Of a stretch of 64,000 bases of DNA, positions 18,222 to 27,425 are shown in pieces (position 1 is the stretch's first letter; every line of letters begins with the position of its first letter). A program made the translations under genes and the position numbers. The stretch comes from Tenacibaculum agarivorans. GTDB lineage: Bacteria; Bacteroidota; Bacteroidia; Flavobacteriales; Flavobacteriaceae. The stretch spans positions 62,001 to 126,000 of the forward strand of contig NZ_MSMP01000003.1 of NCBI RefSeq assembly GCF_001936575.1. Direction: 5' to 3'. The notes under the pieces were generated by a model, which was not told the DNA's origin, ran no database searches, and saw nothing but the letters and a program-made list of their open reading frames with translations.

Positions 18222-19017
18222 TTTTTTGTTCTTTTTTAATTACAAATTTTGAAATATGGATACCAATCTCATATAAAAACATAATGGGAACAGCTACAAT
18301 AACTTGACTAGCTATATCCGGTGGTGTAATAATGGCTGATAGTATTAAAACTAACACTAAGGCATGCTTTCGATATTTCTTTAAAAATTCAGGAGATAGT
18401 AAACCAATTTTAGATAAAAAGTAAATTAAAATTGGGAGTTCAAAGAAAAGAGCAACACCAATTAAAGTATTTGTAACAAGACTTATATACGCTTCTAATT
18501 TAAAATTATTTTGAATAGTTTCTGCTATAGAAAAGTTATAGAAAAAATAAACAGACATAGGAATGATAACATAATAACTAAATAAAATTCCTAAAAAGAA
18601 AAGGAGCGAGGCGATAAAAATAAAACCTCTTGACTTTTTTCGCTCATTTTCTAATAATCCAGGAGCAATAAATCTCCAAATTTCCCATAAAACGTATGGA
18701 AAAGCAACAACAAATCCTAAAATTAATGACGACCAAATTGCGGTCATAAGTTGTTGTGTTGGATTTAAAGCTTGTAAGGTTTGTTTAAATTCTACTGTAC
18801 AGAAATCTGTGTCTATTCCTATAGAAGAAAAGGCTTTACAGAAAAAGCGATATGTTAAAAAGTCAGGTTTTAGATGGGCTAATAACACCTCATTAAAAAC
18901 CACATTTATGAATATGAAAATAAGTATAGCAACAAAAAAAATTGCTAAAAAACTTCGTATTAGATGCCATCTTAATTCTTCAAGATGCTCTAAAAAAGAC
19001 ATTTCTTTCTCAGCCAT
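18196..19017 (-). CDS. tatC: Sec-independent protein translocase TatC
   Basis: Inner-membrane receptor of the twin-arginine translocase. The 273-residue protein starts with MSFLEHLEELRWHLIRS, the most conserved TatC segment with the Glu used for signal-peptide binding, and has six hydrophobic helices including AFPYVLWEIWRFIAPGL and the FELPILIYFLSKIGLL segment. The first base overlaps the end of kdsD. No tatA or tatB lies in the window, which is usual for this phylum. Confidence 0.95.
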   Translation of the reverse strand: MAEKEMSFLEHLEELRWHLIRSFLAIFFVAILIFIFINVVFNEVLLAHLKPDFLTYRFFCKAFSSIGIDTDFCTVEFKQTLQALNPTQQLMTAIWSSLILGFVVAFPYVLWEIWRFIAPGLLENERKKSRGFIFIASLLFFLGILFSYYVIIPMSVYFFYNFSIAETIQNNFKLEAYISLVTNTLIGVALFFELPILIYFLSKIGLLSPEFLKKYRKHALVLVLILSAIITPPDIASQVIVAVPIMFLYEIGIHISKFVIKKEQKNVEKSPRV

Positions 19018-19988
19018 TAAAAAATTCCTTCTTTTATTAAATCATGTAAATGTACAACACCTAAATAATCCTTGTTTTCGTTTGAAACTAAAATTTGTGT
19101 AATACTGTTTTTCTCTAATTTTTCTAAAGCTTCAATAGCCATAGCGTCAACGTTAATTGTTTTAGGAGAAGGGCTCATTATATCTGTGGCCACTAACTCA
19201 TCAATCTTCGTTGTTTTACTTAACATCCTTCTTACATCACCATCTGTTATAATCCCTTTAATTGTATTGTCTGAATCAACTACAGCAGTAACTCCAAGTC
19301 TTTTTTCAGAAATTTCAACAATTACTTTAGAAACGTTATCTGTAGGTAAAACTTTTGGAAGTTCGTTATTTTTAATTAAGTCAGAGACTCTTAAATATAA
19401 TCGTTTACCTAATGCTCCACCAGGATGGTATTTTGCAAAATCACGATCTGTAAAACCTCTTAAATCTAATAAGCACACAGCTAAAGCATCACCTAACACT
19501 AATTGTGCAGTTGTACTTGTTGTTGGTGCTAAATTATTAGGATCAGCCTCTTTTTCTACGTAAGAATTTAATACAAAATCTGCATTTTTTCCTAAAAAAG
19601 AATCAGCATTACCAGTTATAGCTATGATTTTATTTTTAGAGTTTCTAATTAAGGGGACTAAAACCTTAATCTCAGGAGTATTACCACTTTTAGAAATACA
19701 AATCACAACATCATTAACTTGAATATTCCCTAAATCACCATGAATAGCATCAGCAGCATGCATAAAAACCGCAGGAGTTCCCGTGGAGTTAAGTGTAGCT
19801 ACTATTTTTGTAGCTATATTGGCACTTTTACCAATCCCCGTAACAATTACTCGTCCTGTCGAATTTAATATGAAGTTAACGGCCTCAGCGAAAGAATTAT
19901 CCAAAAAATTGGTTAAATTAGCTATACTATTACTTTGAAGTTCAATAGTTTCTTTTGCTTTTGTCAGTATTGAGTTTAAATTTTTCAA
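19017..19988 (-). CDS. kdsD: KpsF/GutQ family arabinose-5-phosphate isomerase
   Basis: Converts ribulose 5-phosphate to arabinose 5-phosphate, the first step to Kdo for LPS. The 323 residues contain a SIS domain (residues ~35-170, with GIGKSANIATKIVATLNSTG and the HAADAIHGDLG loop) and two CBS domains (~205-323). This is the normal KdsD length. It heads the leftward operon with tatC, the AhpD-like gene and lptB, and has a good -7 box at 20013-20020. Confidence 0.93.
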   Translation of the reverse strand: MKNLNSILTKAKETIELQSNSIANLTNFLDNSFAEAVNFILNSTGRVIVTGIGKSANIATKIVATLNSTGTPAVFMHAADAIHGDLGNIQVNDVVICISKSGNTPEIKVLVPLIRNSKNKIIAITGNADSFLGKNADFVLNSYVEKEADPNNLAPTTSTTAQLVLGDALAVCLLDLRGFTDRDFAKYHPGGALGKRLYLRVSDLIKNNELPKVLPTDNVSKVIVEISEKRLGVTAVVDSDNTIKGIITDGDVRRMLSKTTKIDELVATDIMSPSPKTINVDAMAIEALEKLEKNSITQILVSNENKDYLGVVHLHDLIKEGIF

Positions 19989-20012
19989 AAAAATAAAATT
20001 TAATCTAAGCTA

Positions 20013-20020
20013 CAAAAATA
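20013..20020 (-). promoter_or_regulatory. -7 box of the kdsD operon
   Basis: Minus-strand TATTTTTG matches TAnnTTTG, 24 bases before the kdsD ATG. It is divergent from the recQ box 60 bases away. No -33 TTG is obvious. Confidence 0.6.
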
Positions 20021-20079
20021 GGAATATTTTGCCGACTTAATCTTCCTTTAAAAGAAAGTTAACTTAACTTTTTAGTATT

Positions 20080-20087
20080 TATTTTTG
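20080..20087 (+). promoter_or_regulatory. -7 box of recQ
   Basis: TATTTTTG matches TAnnTTTG and lies 41 bases before the ATG at 20129. Confidence 0.6.
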
Positions 20088-20128
20088 TGTATTAGTTTGA
20101 ATTTTTAAATTTGGCTCACGGGAACATT

Positions 20129-22318
20129 ATGAAAATGAATTTATACGATGCATTAAAAAAGTTTTTTGGATTCAATCAATTCAAAGGACTTCAAGAGGAC
20201 GTAGTTCAAAGTATTTTAAACGATGAAAATACTTTTGTGATTATGCCTACAGGAGGAGGGAAATCTTTGTGCTACCAATTACCTGCATTGATGAAAGAAG
20301 GTACAGCTATAGTTGTATCTCCTTTAATCGCATTAATGAAAAATCAGGTGGATGCCATACGAGGAATTTCTGAAACTCATGGAATAGCTCATGTATTGAA
20401 TTCTTCACTTAACAAATCTGAGATTAACCAAGTTAAGCAAGATATTGTTAATGGAGTTACTAAACTTTTGTATGTAGCTCCAGAATCACTTATAAAAGAA
20501 GAATATGTAGACTTTTTAAAAGCTCAAAAAATATCTTTTGTAGCCATTGATGAAGCACATTGTATTTCTGAATGGGGGCATGATTTTAGACCCGAATATA
20601 GAAACTTGAGGGCTATAATTAAACAAATTGACAACGTTCCTGTCATTGGTTTAACGGCAACAGCTACAGAAAAAGTACAAGAAGATATTCTTAAAACTTT
20701 AGGAATGACAGATGCTAATATCTTTAAAGCATCTTTTAATAGGCCTAATTTATTTTATGAAGTACGACCAAAAACGAAAGATATAGAAAAAGATATCATT
20801 CGTTTTATAAAACAAAAAGAAGGTCAATCAGGTATTATTTATTGTTTAAGTAGGAAAAAAGTAGAAGAAATAGCACAAGTTTTACAAGTTAATGGTATCA
20901 ATGCTTTGCCATATCATGCTGGTTTTGATGCTAAAACAAGAGCAAAACATCAAGACATGTTCCTAATGGAAGATTGTGATGTTGTTGTAGCTACTATAGC
21001 CTTTGGTATGGGAATTGACAAGCCAGATGTACGTTTTGTAATCCACCATGATATTCCTAAGAGTTTGGAAAGCTATTATCAAGAAACAGGTAGAGCAGGA
21101 AGAGATGGAGGAGAAGGTCATTGTTTAACGTTCTATGCATACAAAGATATTGAGAAGTTAGAGAAATTCATGGCTAATAAGCCTGTAGCCGAGCAAGAAG
21201 TTGGTCATGCACTGTTACAAGAAGTTGTAGGTTATGCTGAAACGTCCATGAATAGACGTAAATATTTATTACATTATTTCGGAGAAGAATTCGATGAAGT
21301 ACATGGAGAAGGTGCTGATATGGATGACAATATGCGTAATCCTAAAAAGAAACACGAAGCAAAAGAAGAAGTAGTTACCGTTTTAAATGTTATAAAAAAC
21401 ACCAATGAAATGTATAAAGCTAAAGAGCTTGTAAACACGTTAGTTGGTAAAGAAAATGCACTGTTAAAATCACACAAGACTACTGAACAAGCTTTCTTTG
21501 GAGTAGGAAAAGATAAACCTTCAGCGTATTGGATGGCTTTAATTCGTCAAATGTTGGTTGCTGATTTCATACGAAAAGAAATAGAACAATATGGTATTGT
21601 TAAAAATACGAAACACGGACAAGAGTATTTAGCATCTCCTGAATCTTTTATGATGACTGAAGATCATGAGTATTCTGTTGAAGACGATGGATCAATAATT
21701 ACAAACACAAAGTCTGCAGCTGTTGGAGTTGATGATAAGTTAGTTTCAATGCTAAAAGATTTAAGAAAAAAAGTTGGTAAAAAATTAGGAGTACCTCCAT
21801 TTGCTGTTTTTCAAGATCCTTCTGTAAACGATATGGCACTTAAGTATCCAATTACTTTGGATGAATTGTCTAAAGTACACGGAGTAGGTGAAGGAAAAGC
21901 AAAAAAATATGGTAAAGATTTTATCAAACTTGTAGCACAGTATGTTGAAGATAATGATATAGTGAGACCAGATGATCTAGTAGTTAAAAGTACTGGTGTT
22001 AATTCGGGATTAAAACTATATATTATTCAAAATACAGATCGTAAACTTCCACTAGAAGATATTGCTGGTTCAAAAGGATTGGCAATGAATGAATTAATTA
22101 AAGAAATGGAAGCTATAGTGTATTCTGGTACTAAGTTAAATATAGATTATGCTATTGAAGATTTGTTAGATGAAGATCAACAAGAAGAAATTTATGATTA
22201 CTTCATGGAAGCAGATAATGATAAAATTCAAGAAGCGATGGATGAATTTGATGGAGATTATGATGATGAAGAATTACGTTTAATGCGTATAAAATTCACA
22301 AGTGATGTAGCTAATTAA
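20129..22318 (+). CDS. recQ: ATP-dependent DNA helicase RecQ
   Basis: 3'-5' helicase for recombination and fork repair. The ATG at 20129 (MKMNLYDAL) is preferred over an in-frame TTG 18 bases upstream. Domains in order: DEAH helicase with Walker A MPTGGGKSLCYQLP and IDEAHCISEWGHDFRPEY, helicase C ending in YYQETGRAGRDG, a Zn/RQC winged-helix region (~350-520) and an HRDC domain (~545-625, with LRKKVGKKLGVPPFAVF). An acidic tail of ~110 residues follows. The RQC zinc site looks depleted: I see no four-cysteine cluster near the YLLHYFGEEF segment, which is common in flavobacterial RecQ. About 729 residues. Confidence 0.94.
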   Translation: MKMNLYDALKKFFGFNQFKGLQEDVVQSILNDENTFVIMPTGGGKSLCYQLPALMKEGTAIVVSPLIALMKNQVDAIRGISETHGIAHVLNSSLNKSEINQVKQDIVNGVTKLLYVAPESLIKEEYVDFLKAQKISFVAIDEAHCISEWGHDFRPEYRNLRAIIKQIDNVPVIGLTATATEKVQEDILKTLGMTDANIFKASFNRPNLFYEVRPKTKDIEKDIIRFIKQKEGQSGIIYCLSRKKVEEIAQVLQVNGINALPYHAGFDAKTRAKHQDMFLMEDCDVVVATIAFGMGIDKPDVRFVIHHDIPKSLESYYQETGRAGRDGGEGHCLTFYAYKDIEKLEKFMANKPVAEQEVGHALLQEVVGYAETSMNRRKYLLHYFGEEFDEVHGEGADMDDNMRNPKKKHEAKEEVVTVLNVIKNTNEMYKAKELVNTLVGKENALLKSHKTTEQAFFGVGKDKPSAYWMALIRQMLVADFIRKEIEQYGIVKNTKHGQEYLASPESFMMTEDHEYSVEDDGSIITNTKSAAVGVDDKLVSMLKDLRKKVGKKLGVPPFAVFQDPSVNDMALKYPITLDELSKVHGVGEGKAKKYGKDFIKLVAQYVEDNDIVRPDDLVVKSTGVNSGLKLYIIQNTDRKLPLEDIAGSKGLAMNELIKEMEAIVYSGTKLNIDYAIEDLLDEDQQEEIYDYFMEADNDKIQEAMDEFDGDYDDEELRLMRIKFTSDVAN

Positions 22319-22331
22319 AATAATATCATTT

Positions 22332-22922
22332 ATGAATGATAGAGTTACTGAATATATTTTAAATTTAGAAAAATGGACGCAAGAGTTACAACTTTTGCGT
22401 TCATTTTTATTAGAATTAGATGTACAAGAAGATATAAAATGGGGATTACCAGCATATATTTACAAAAAGAAAAATATAATGGGAATGTCAGCTTTTAAAA
22501 ATTATTTTGGCTTATGGTTTCATCAAGGTGTTTTTTTAAAAGATGAATTTAAAGTTCTTATCAATGCTCAAGAAGGGAAAACTAAGGCGATGCGTCAATG
22601 GAGATTTAATTCAATACAAGATTTAGATAAAAATATGATTCAGCAATATGTATTAGAAGCAATGCATAATATAGAACTAGGAAAAGAACTAAAACCAAAC
22701 AGAGCTCAAAAAAAAATAGAAATTCCTGATGTATTACTTTCTCAATTTGAAAAAAATAGAGAGCTCAATGAAAAATTTAATTCATTATCCCTAACTAAAA
22801 AAAGAGAATTTATAGAATATATATCTGAAGCTAAAAGAGAGACCACTAAACAAAATAGACTTGTGAAAATTATTCCAATGATACTTAATGGTATTGGTTT
22901 GAATGATAAATACAGAAAATAA
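22332..22922 (+). CDS. YdeI/DUF1801 family protein
   Basis: A 196-residue cytoplasmic protein. The N-terminal ~115 residues match DUF1801 (VQEDIKWGLPAYIYKKKNIMG... FGLWFHQGVFLKD), and the C-terminal part has the OmdA/YdeI helical motif (FNSLSLTKKREFIEYISEAK...RLVKIIPMI). The function of the family is poorly defined; some members were linked to bacteriocin protection. It lies 13 bases after recQ and probably shares its transcript. It converges with the next gene with a 2-base gap. Confidence 0.85.
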   Translation: MNDRVTEYILNLEKWTQELQLLRSFLLELDVQEDIKWGLPAYIYKKKNIMGMSAFKNYFGLWFHQGVFLKDEFKVLINAQEGKTKAMRQWRFNSIQDLDKNMIQQYVLEAMHNIELGKELKPNRAQKKIEIPDVLLSQFEKNRELNEKFNSLSLTKKREFIEYISEAKRETTKQNRLVKIIPMILNGIGLNDKYRK

Positions 22923-22924
22923 AA

Positions 22925-23290
22925 TTATTTATTTTTTATAAAAACTTTATCTATAGTTGCTGTACTATCGCATCTAATTACATATAAATCTAGTTTTTCA
23001 CCTTCTACATAATACTCAGCACAAGGTCTTAAACGAGGTTTACTCTTTTTAAAAGCAACATCACCAGATTTTAAAATCAAGGAAATTTGGGCAGTATCAA
23101 CATTATATTGATCAATTACTTGCTGAGCTGATTCAGAAAAAAGTCTTTTTTTAGTTCGAATACTTTTTAATGTTCTTGCATCCATACCATAATCAAAAGT
23201 TACTTTTTTATTTTTCCAGAAAAATGATACAGCTAAAGTACCAAAAGTTACTCCTATTAAATAATAACCAAATCTTTTAAGTAATCGCAT
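22925..23290 (-). CDS. DUF4258 domain protein with N-terminal membrane helix
   Basis: A 121-residue protein with one membrane helix near residues 5-25 and a DUF4258-like domain (VIDQYNVD..ISLILKSGDVAF.KSKPRLRPCAEYYVEG..LDLYVIRCDSTATI). It is unlike free-standing DUF4258 proteins only in being anchored. The family is sometimes compared to toxins of the RelE type, but conserved catalytic residues are not evident here, so I do not call a toxin. Single-gene transcript. Confidence 0.7.
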   Translation of the reverse strand: MRLLKRFGYYLIGVTFGTLAVSFFWKNKKVTFDYGMDARTLKSIRTKKRLFSESAQQVIDQYNVDTAQISLILKSGDVAFKKSKPRLRPCAEYYVEGEKLDLYVIRCDSTATIDKVFIKNK

Positions 23291-23504
23291 TATGAAATTT
23301 TAGACCTCAAAAATATTAATATCTTAAATAAAAGAAGAATTTTTTTGGCTTAAAAAACATTAAATATTTTTTAGGTTAATTATATGACTTCTAATTTAAT
23401 ATGCTTCACATGGAAGAAAAAAGAGCTTATTTTTATTTTTTTTTAAAATTATTTTGGTAGGGAATTTGTTTCGAGAGTTGTTATTATAATAAAACTAAAA
23501 GACA

Positions 23505-24503
23505 ATGAAATTAAAATCAATCAGTTTAAAAGCCCTTAGTTTATTATTGGGAGTTACAGTTATTTTTTCATCTTGTAATGATGACGCATCGGATGTAATT
23601 GATAACGGAAATCAAGATCAAGCAGTGTTTAATGAACTAATAGGAACATGGTTAATTCAAGAAAGTAAAATTAATGGAACACAAGTTAGCGCTGAATCAT
23701 TTGATTGTTTAAAAACATCAGTAGCTAAATTTACAGAGTCAGAATATGATTTAAACTATAGAAAAAAAGGAACAGGAACATTTGCTGCAGGTTGTGCTGT
23801 TACACAACAATTTTCTGGAACTTATGAATTCAATAAAGATGGGGTAGTAGGTTTAAATTCCGCCAGAGGTTTAACAGCAGAGTTAAAAGATGGAAAGTTA
23901 ATAATTACTAGTGTAGATGGAAGTGACAAGCAAGAAGATGTTTTTATAAACGAAAAAGATATAGTAACAGGAGTATTAGATTCTGATGATACTACAACCG
24001 GAGGAGGAAATCCAACAACACCAGTTGCTGAAACTGAAGAATTCAAAAAATTAAAAGCGAAATTACAGGGGAAATGGAATTTAAATTCTTTCGAAATTAA
24101 TGAGAAACCAATCACCTTGAGTTCTTGTAGAGCTGGTTCTTACTTAGAATTCAAAGAGAATGACAATAAAATCTTTATTCTTCAGAAAAAAGCAACCTTT
24201 ACCAAAGGAGATTTAAATAAGTATGGTTTAGGTGTTGGAGGAACTGGTATTCAATCAGTAAGTGCAACTAAATCTTTTTCAAGTGGAGATAATACAGATA
24301 AAGTAACTTTTGACACCAATGCAACTTGTAAATTTGTATTAGAAAGCACTCGTGTTTTTGAGCATGAAACGGGGAATGAATTAAAAGTTAAAAATACTAG
24401 AGATGTTATCAAGTTTAAATTGATTGATGACAATACTATTGAGCTTACATTTAAAAATAAAGCTACTAAAACTGAAGGTAAGCAGATCTATAAAAAGATG
24501 TAA
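23505..24503 (+). CDS. Lipoprotein with two lipocalin-like domains
   Basis: A 332-residue lipoprotein (lipobox VIFSSC, acylated Cys24). Two related domains follow: residues ~42-150, starting LIGTWLIQESKINGTQ with a Cys at SFDCLK, and ~186-332, starting LQGKWNLNSFEINEKP with a Cys at LSSCRAG. They are joined by a Thr/Gly/Pro linker (TTTGGGNPTTP). Each begins with the G-x-W of lipocalin-like (DUF4923/lipocalin_4-like) domains. This is an internal duplication; such proteins are common surface or periplasmic lipoproteins in flavobacteria. The ligand is unknown. Transcribed alone. Confidence 0.8.
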   Translation: MKLKSISLKALSLLLGVTVIFSSCNDDASDVIDNGNQDQAVFNELIGTWLIQESKINGTQVSAESFDCLKTSVAKFTESEYDLNYRKKGTGTFAAGCAVTQQFSGTYEFNKDGVVGLNSARGLTAELKDGKLIITSVDGSDKQEDVFINEKDIVTGVLDSDDTTTGGGNPTTPVAETEEFKKLKAKLQGKWNLNSFEINEKPITLSSCRAGSYLEFKENDNKIFILQKKATFTKGDLNKYGLGVGGTGIQSVSATKSFSSGDNTDKVTFDTNATCKFVLESTRVFEHETGNELKVKNTRDVIKFKLIDDNTIELTFKNKATKTEGKQIYKKM

Positions 24504-24516
24504 TCTTACAAAAAAA

Positions 24517-24545
24517 GAAGAAACCTTAATTTTTAAGGTTTCTTC
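24517..24545. terminator. Shared terminator between convergent genes
   Basis: A 13-base perfect stem GAAGAAACCTTAA / TTAAGGTTTCTTC with a 3-base loop. On the minus strand it is followed by a run of seven T, so it best serves the gene ending at 24595. The plus-strand tail is poorer in T but the stem likely also stops the lipoprotein transcript. Confidence 0.75.
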
Positions 24546-24594
24546 TAAAAACTACTAAAACCTATGTTCTAGTAAGTCCCCCAAAATTTAAATC

Positions 24595-25311
24595 TTATAT
24601 TGGAATAAAAGCTTGAATCTTATAGAATTCATCGGCGTTTAAATTATCATTAGATATATTTGGTCCAAAAGCAAATCTAAACCAAACACCATTATTCAAT
24701 GTGGCTTTAACATAGCCTCCTAAAAATTGATATAATGTTTTTGTATCTCCGGTATCTACTCTTGTTTGTCCTAAATGCTCGTAAAATCCACCTAAAGAAA
24801 AAGAGTCACTGACCTTAATACCAGGAATTACCCAGTTTAACATTAAATCTTGTGAGCTTCCTTCACCACGTAAACTCATATAATATGCATGATAGGTTTC
24901 AAACTCAAACCTTCCTGAATGATATAAAGCTAAAACACTAGGAATAAAACTTTCTGCTATTTTAGTTCCTGCAGTTTGAGATAATAGTTTTCCGTGTCCA
25001 AAACCAAGGCTAGGGTTCACAAAAAGTTTTCCATCTTTAGAAGCAAAACCTAAACCTATACCAGTTTCTAAGAATAAATCTTTTCCTTGATTACCAAATG
25101 ATGGATTTACCCAAAATACACTATAAAAGGTCAGTTTTTTTCTTGGTTTTAATTCATAAGAACCTAAAAAGACATTATTGAAACCAGCTCCACTATTGTG
25201 TATTGGCATAATTGCAAATGTAGTTTTCGATTTTTTTTCCTCATTATTTTGAGCTCTTGATGATACTATTGATATAATTAAAAAAGTGATTAATAAAATT
25301 GATTTTTTCAT
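24595..25311 (-). CDS. Predicted outer-membrane barrel protein of unknown function (DUF6733-like)
   Basis: A 238-residue secreted protein: signal peptide MKKSILLITFLIISIVSSRAQ, then alternating polar/apolar beta strands (FLETGIGLGFAS, FVNPSLGFGHG, VWFRFAFGPNIS) ending in a barrel-like ...IQAFIPI. It resembles the DUF6733 group as far as I can recall. No motif gives a function. It lies 17 bases downstream of the crotonase gene and could be the last gene of that operon. Confidence 0.65.
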   Translation of the reverse strand: MKKSILLITFLIISIVSSRAQNNEEKKSKTTFAIMPIHNSGAGFNNVFLGSYELKPRKKLTFYSVFWVNPSFGNQGKDLFLETGIGLGFASKDGKLFVNPSLGFGHGKLLSQTAGTKIAESFIPSVLALYHSGRFEFETYHAYYMSLRGEGSSQDLMLNWVIPGIKVSDSFSLGGFYEHLGQTRVDTGDTKTLYQFLGGYVKATLNNGVWFRFAFGPNISNDNLNADEFYKIQAFIPI

Positions 25312-25328
25312 GATTTGTTTCTTATGTG

Positions 25329-26087
25329 TTAATTAAATTTTGCAGTTCTTTTTTCAATGAAAGCACTCATACCTTCAATTTGATTTTGCGTATGGAATAG
25401 AGAATGAAATAATCTTCGTTCGAAAAAAATCCCATCTTTTAAACTACTTTCTAAAGCATAATTAGTAGCTTCTTTGGCTGCTTTTAAAGCGATTTTAGAA
25501 TAGGAAGCTATTGTTTGAGCTATATGTATTACTTGAGATAGAAAGTCTGTTTTACGTAATATTTGCGTAACTAAACCGATTCTTTCTGCTTCAATTGCAT
25601 CGATAGTTCTGCCAGTTAAAATCATTTCCATGGCTTTAGGTTTACCGATTAATTTGGTTAATCGTTGTGAGCCACCTATACCGGGAATAACTCCTAATTT
25701 TATTTCTGGCTGACCAAATTGTGCATTTTCTGAAGCATAAATGATATCGCACATCATGGCAAGCTCGCAACCGCCTCCAAATGCATATCCATTAACAGCG
25801 GCGACTATAGGAGTTTTAATACGTGAGAAGAGCTCCCAATAGCCGAAATAATCTTCATTAAACATTTCAGAAAAATCCTTTTGGATCATTTCTTTAATAT
25901 CAGCTCCTGCACAAAATGCTCTTTCATTTCCTGTAATAATAAAACAGCCTACTTCAGGGTAATTATCATATTTCTGTAGTCCAGAAATTAATTCAATCAT
26001 AATCTCTGAATTCAATGCATTTAAAGCTTTAGGACGATTCAATTTGGCAATAACAATCCTACCTATTTGTTCAAATAGTACATTCAT
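25329..26087 (-). CDS. Enoyl-CoA hydratase/isomerase (crotonase) family protein
   Basis: A 252-residue crotonase-fold enzyme. Oxyanion-hole segments are AFCAGADIKEM and NGYAFGGGCELAMMCD; both catalytic Glu residues of true enoyl-CoA hydratases are present (in GGGCEL and FGQPEI). So hydration of a 2-enoyl thioester is plausible. It lies 21 bases after the membrane flavoprotein gene and belongs with the adenylation enzyme in one operon. Rather than general beta-oxidation, it may process the product activated by that enzyme; this is inference from context. Confidence 0.88.
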   Translation of the reverse strand: MNVLFEQIGRIVIAKLNRPKALNALNSEIMIELISGLQKYDNYPEVGCFIITGNERAFCAGADIKEMIQKDFSEMFNEDYFGYWELFSRIKTPIVAAVNGYAFGGGCELAMMCDIIYASENAQFGQPEIKLGVIPGIGGSQRLTKLIGKPKAMEMILTGRTIDAIEAERIGLVTQILRKTDFLSQVIHIAQTIASYSKIALKAAKEATNYALESSLKDGIFFERRLFHSLFHTQNQIEGMSAFIEKRTAKFN

Positions 26088-26108
26088 AATTAATAAGTTT
26101 TTGGTTTT

Positions 26109-27422
26109 TTAAGAGTCCCAAATAGCTCCATAGGCTGGAATACCAATATATTCCATGCTGTGGACTACTTTTTGGGTTAGACTTTTATTAGATATGCAGA
26201 TAATAGCTTCAGCATTAAAATCTTTATAAGCTTTGTAAGCCAACTTAACTAAGTCAGGTTTTCCATGTTCATCAGTATTCCAAATAATAGCATTTGGTTG
26301 TACATTTTTTATTTCGTTTACAAGTGCTTCACCATAGGTTTTCTCAGGAGAACGCGTAGACCAAATTAATACAGAAGGTGTTTCATTAAGTAATAAATGT
26401 GGTAAACAAGGACCAATTCCGCTACCTGTAGCTACCCAAATTACTTTATTGAATAATTTATCTACATTTCCAACCCCAGCCGTTGGAATGCCTTTTACCC
26501 ATATTTTATTAGGTTTTTCTGAGATAAATTTACCTGTCCAATCACCAGCCCTAGAAATTGTTAAACGAAATCCTGATTTATTAGGTGCTGGAACATTAGC
26601 AAAAGAATGCCATTCTAGTAAAGGGTTTCTACTCAAAGCTGTTGAAGAGCCTGCGAATGGAGTAGTACCATAATCAAAAGAAGTTAAAGCAACATGATTA
26701 GAAGGACTAACTATATTAATATCTACTTTCTTAAGTCGTAACCAGGGAATAATTACACTTATTGTTAAGGTCATTAAAATCCAAAAATCTAATTTTTCCC
26801 ATAAAGGAATTGAAGGGGATTCTAACTTTACAAATAGAAACATTTGTATCCAAAATAAAAGTAATACTGACCATCCTCCAATTCTATGTGTAATTTCAAA
26901 TTGGTTATGATACTTAGCTCTAATTTGAGGTAATGCCATAATGACTATGATTACGAGTAACACTAGAATAAAAGTGGTAATCATCACAATAGGATTACTA
27001 ATTTGATATACATCATTAGATATGCTATTATAAATTCCCCATACAAAAACAAAGTACCATAGCGTGCCCATTGTAGCACTAGAGCTATGTAAGCCACCAA
27101 AATGATATATTTTGGCACATACTCTTCTAATAAATAAAGGCCAGTGTTTAGGTACGCTTGTAGCTACCTTAAATAATAGATTAATTACGTATTGTTGCCT
27201 GATTAGAATTGCTAATGAAAAATTGAATAAAATAACACGAGAAATGTTATAGATAGCTACATGTTCAGGATTAAACCAATGCCATGAATATAACCCTTTA
27301 TAAAATATGTAACAGTTCACTAACGTAATTAATATAAATAATCTTCGATATGGTATAAAGAAAGGATGTTTACCAATTCTATATAACATATTTTTCTTTG
27401 GAGGTAAAACAATGTTATTCAT
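26109..27422 (-). CDS. Six-helix membrane flavoprotein, TmpA/ferric-reductase-like
   Basis: A 437-residue membrane oxidoreductase. Residues ~27-230 hold six hydrophobic helices with His107/His112 (YHFGGLHSS) and His172/His179 (HNQFEITHR) as possible haem or metal ligands. Residues ~240-437 form an FNR-like cytoplasmic domain: EWHSFANVP (FAD-binding, in place of HPFT), SRAGDWTG, and the pyridine-nucleotide motif VIWVATGSGIGPCLPHLL. As I recall, this layout resembles the fungal TmpA/TmpB membrane flavoproteins of Aspergillus nidulans, TmpB being an adenylate-forming relative. It sits 3 bases after the adenylation gene, so the two are very likely partners. Substrate unknown. Confidence 0.75.
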   Translation of the reverse strand: MNNIVLPPKKNMLYRIGKHPFFIPYRRLFILITLVNCYIFYKGLYSWHWFNPEHVAIYNISRVILFNFSLAILIRQQYVINLLFKVATSVPKHWPLFIRRVCAKIYHFGGLHSSSATMGTLWYFVFVWGIYNSISNDVYQISNPIVMITTFILVLLVIIVIMALPQIRAKYHNQFEITHRIGGWSVLLLFWIQMFLFVKLESPSIPLWEKLDFWILMTLTISVIIPWLRLKKVDINIVSPSNHVALTSFDYGTTPFAGSSTALSRNPLLEWHSFANVPAPNKSGFRLTISRAGDWTGKFISEKPNKIWVKGIPTAGVGNVDKLFNKVIWVATGSGIGPCLPHLLLNETPSVLIWSTRSPEKTYGEALVNEIKNVQPNAIIWNTDEHGKPDLVKLAYKAYKDFNAEAIICISNKSLTQKVVHSMEYIGIPAYGAIWDS

Positions 27423-27425
27423 AAT

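Noticed and set aside
22925..23290. Toxin of a toxin-antitoxin pair (DUF4258)
   Set aside because: It has an N-terminal membrane helix, no adjacent antitoxin-like gene on the same strand, and no visible catalytic residues.
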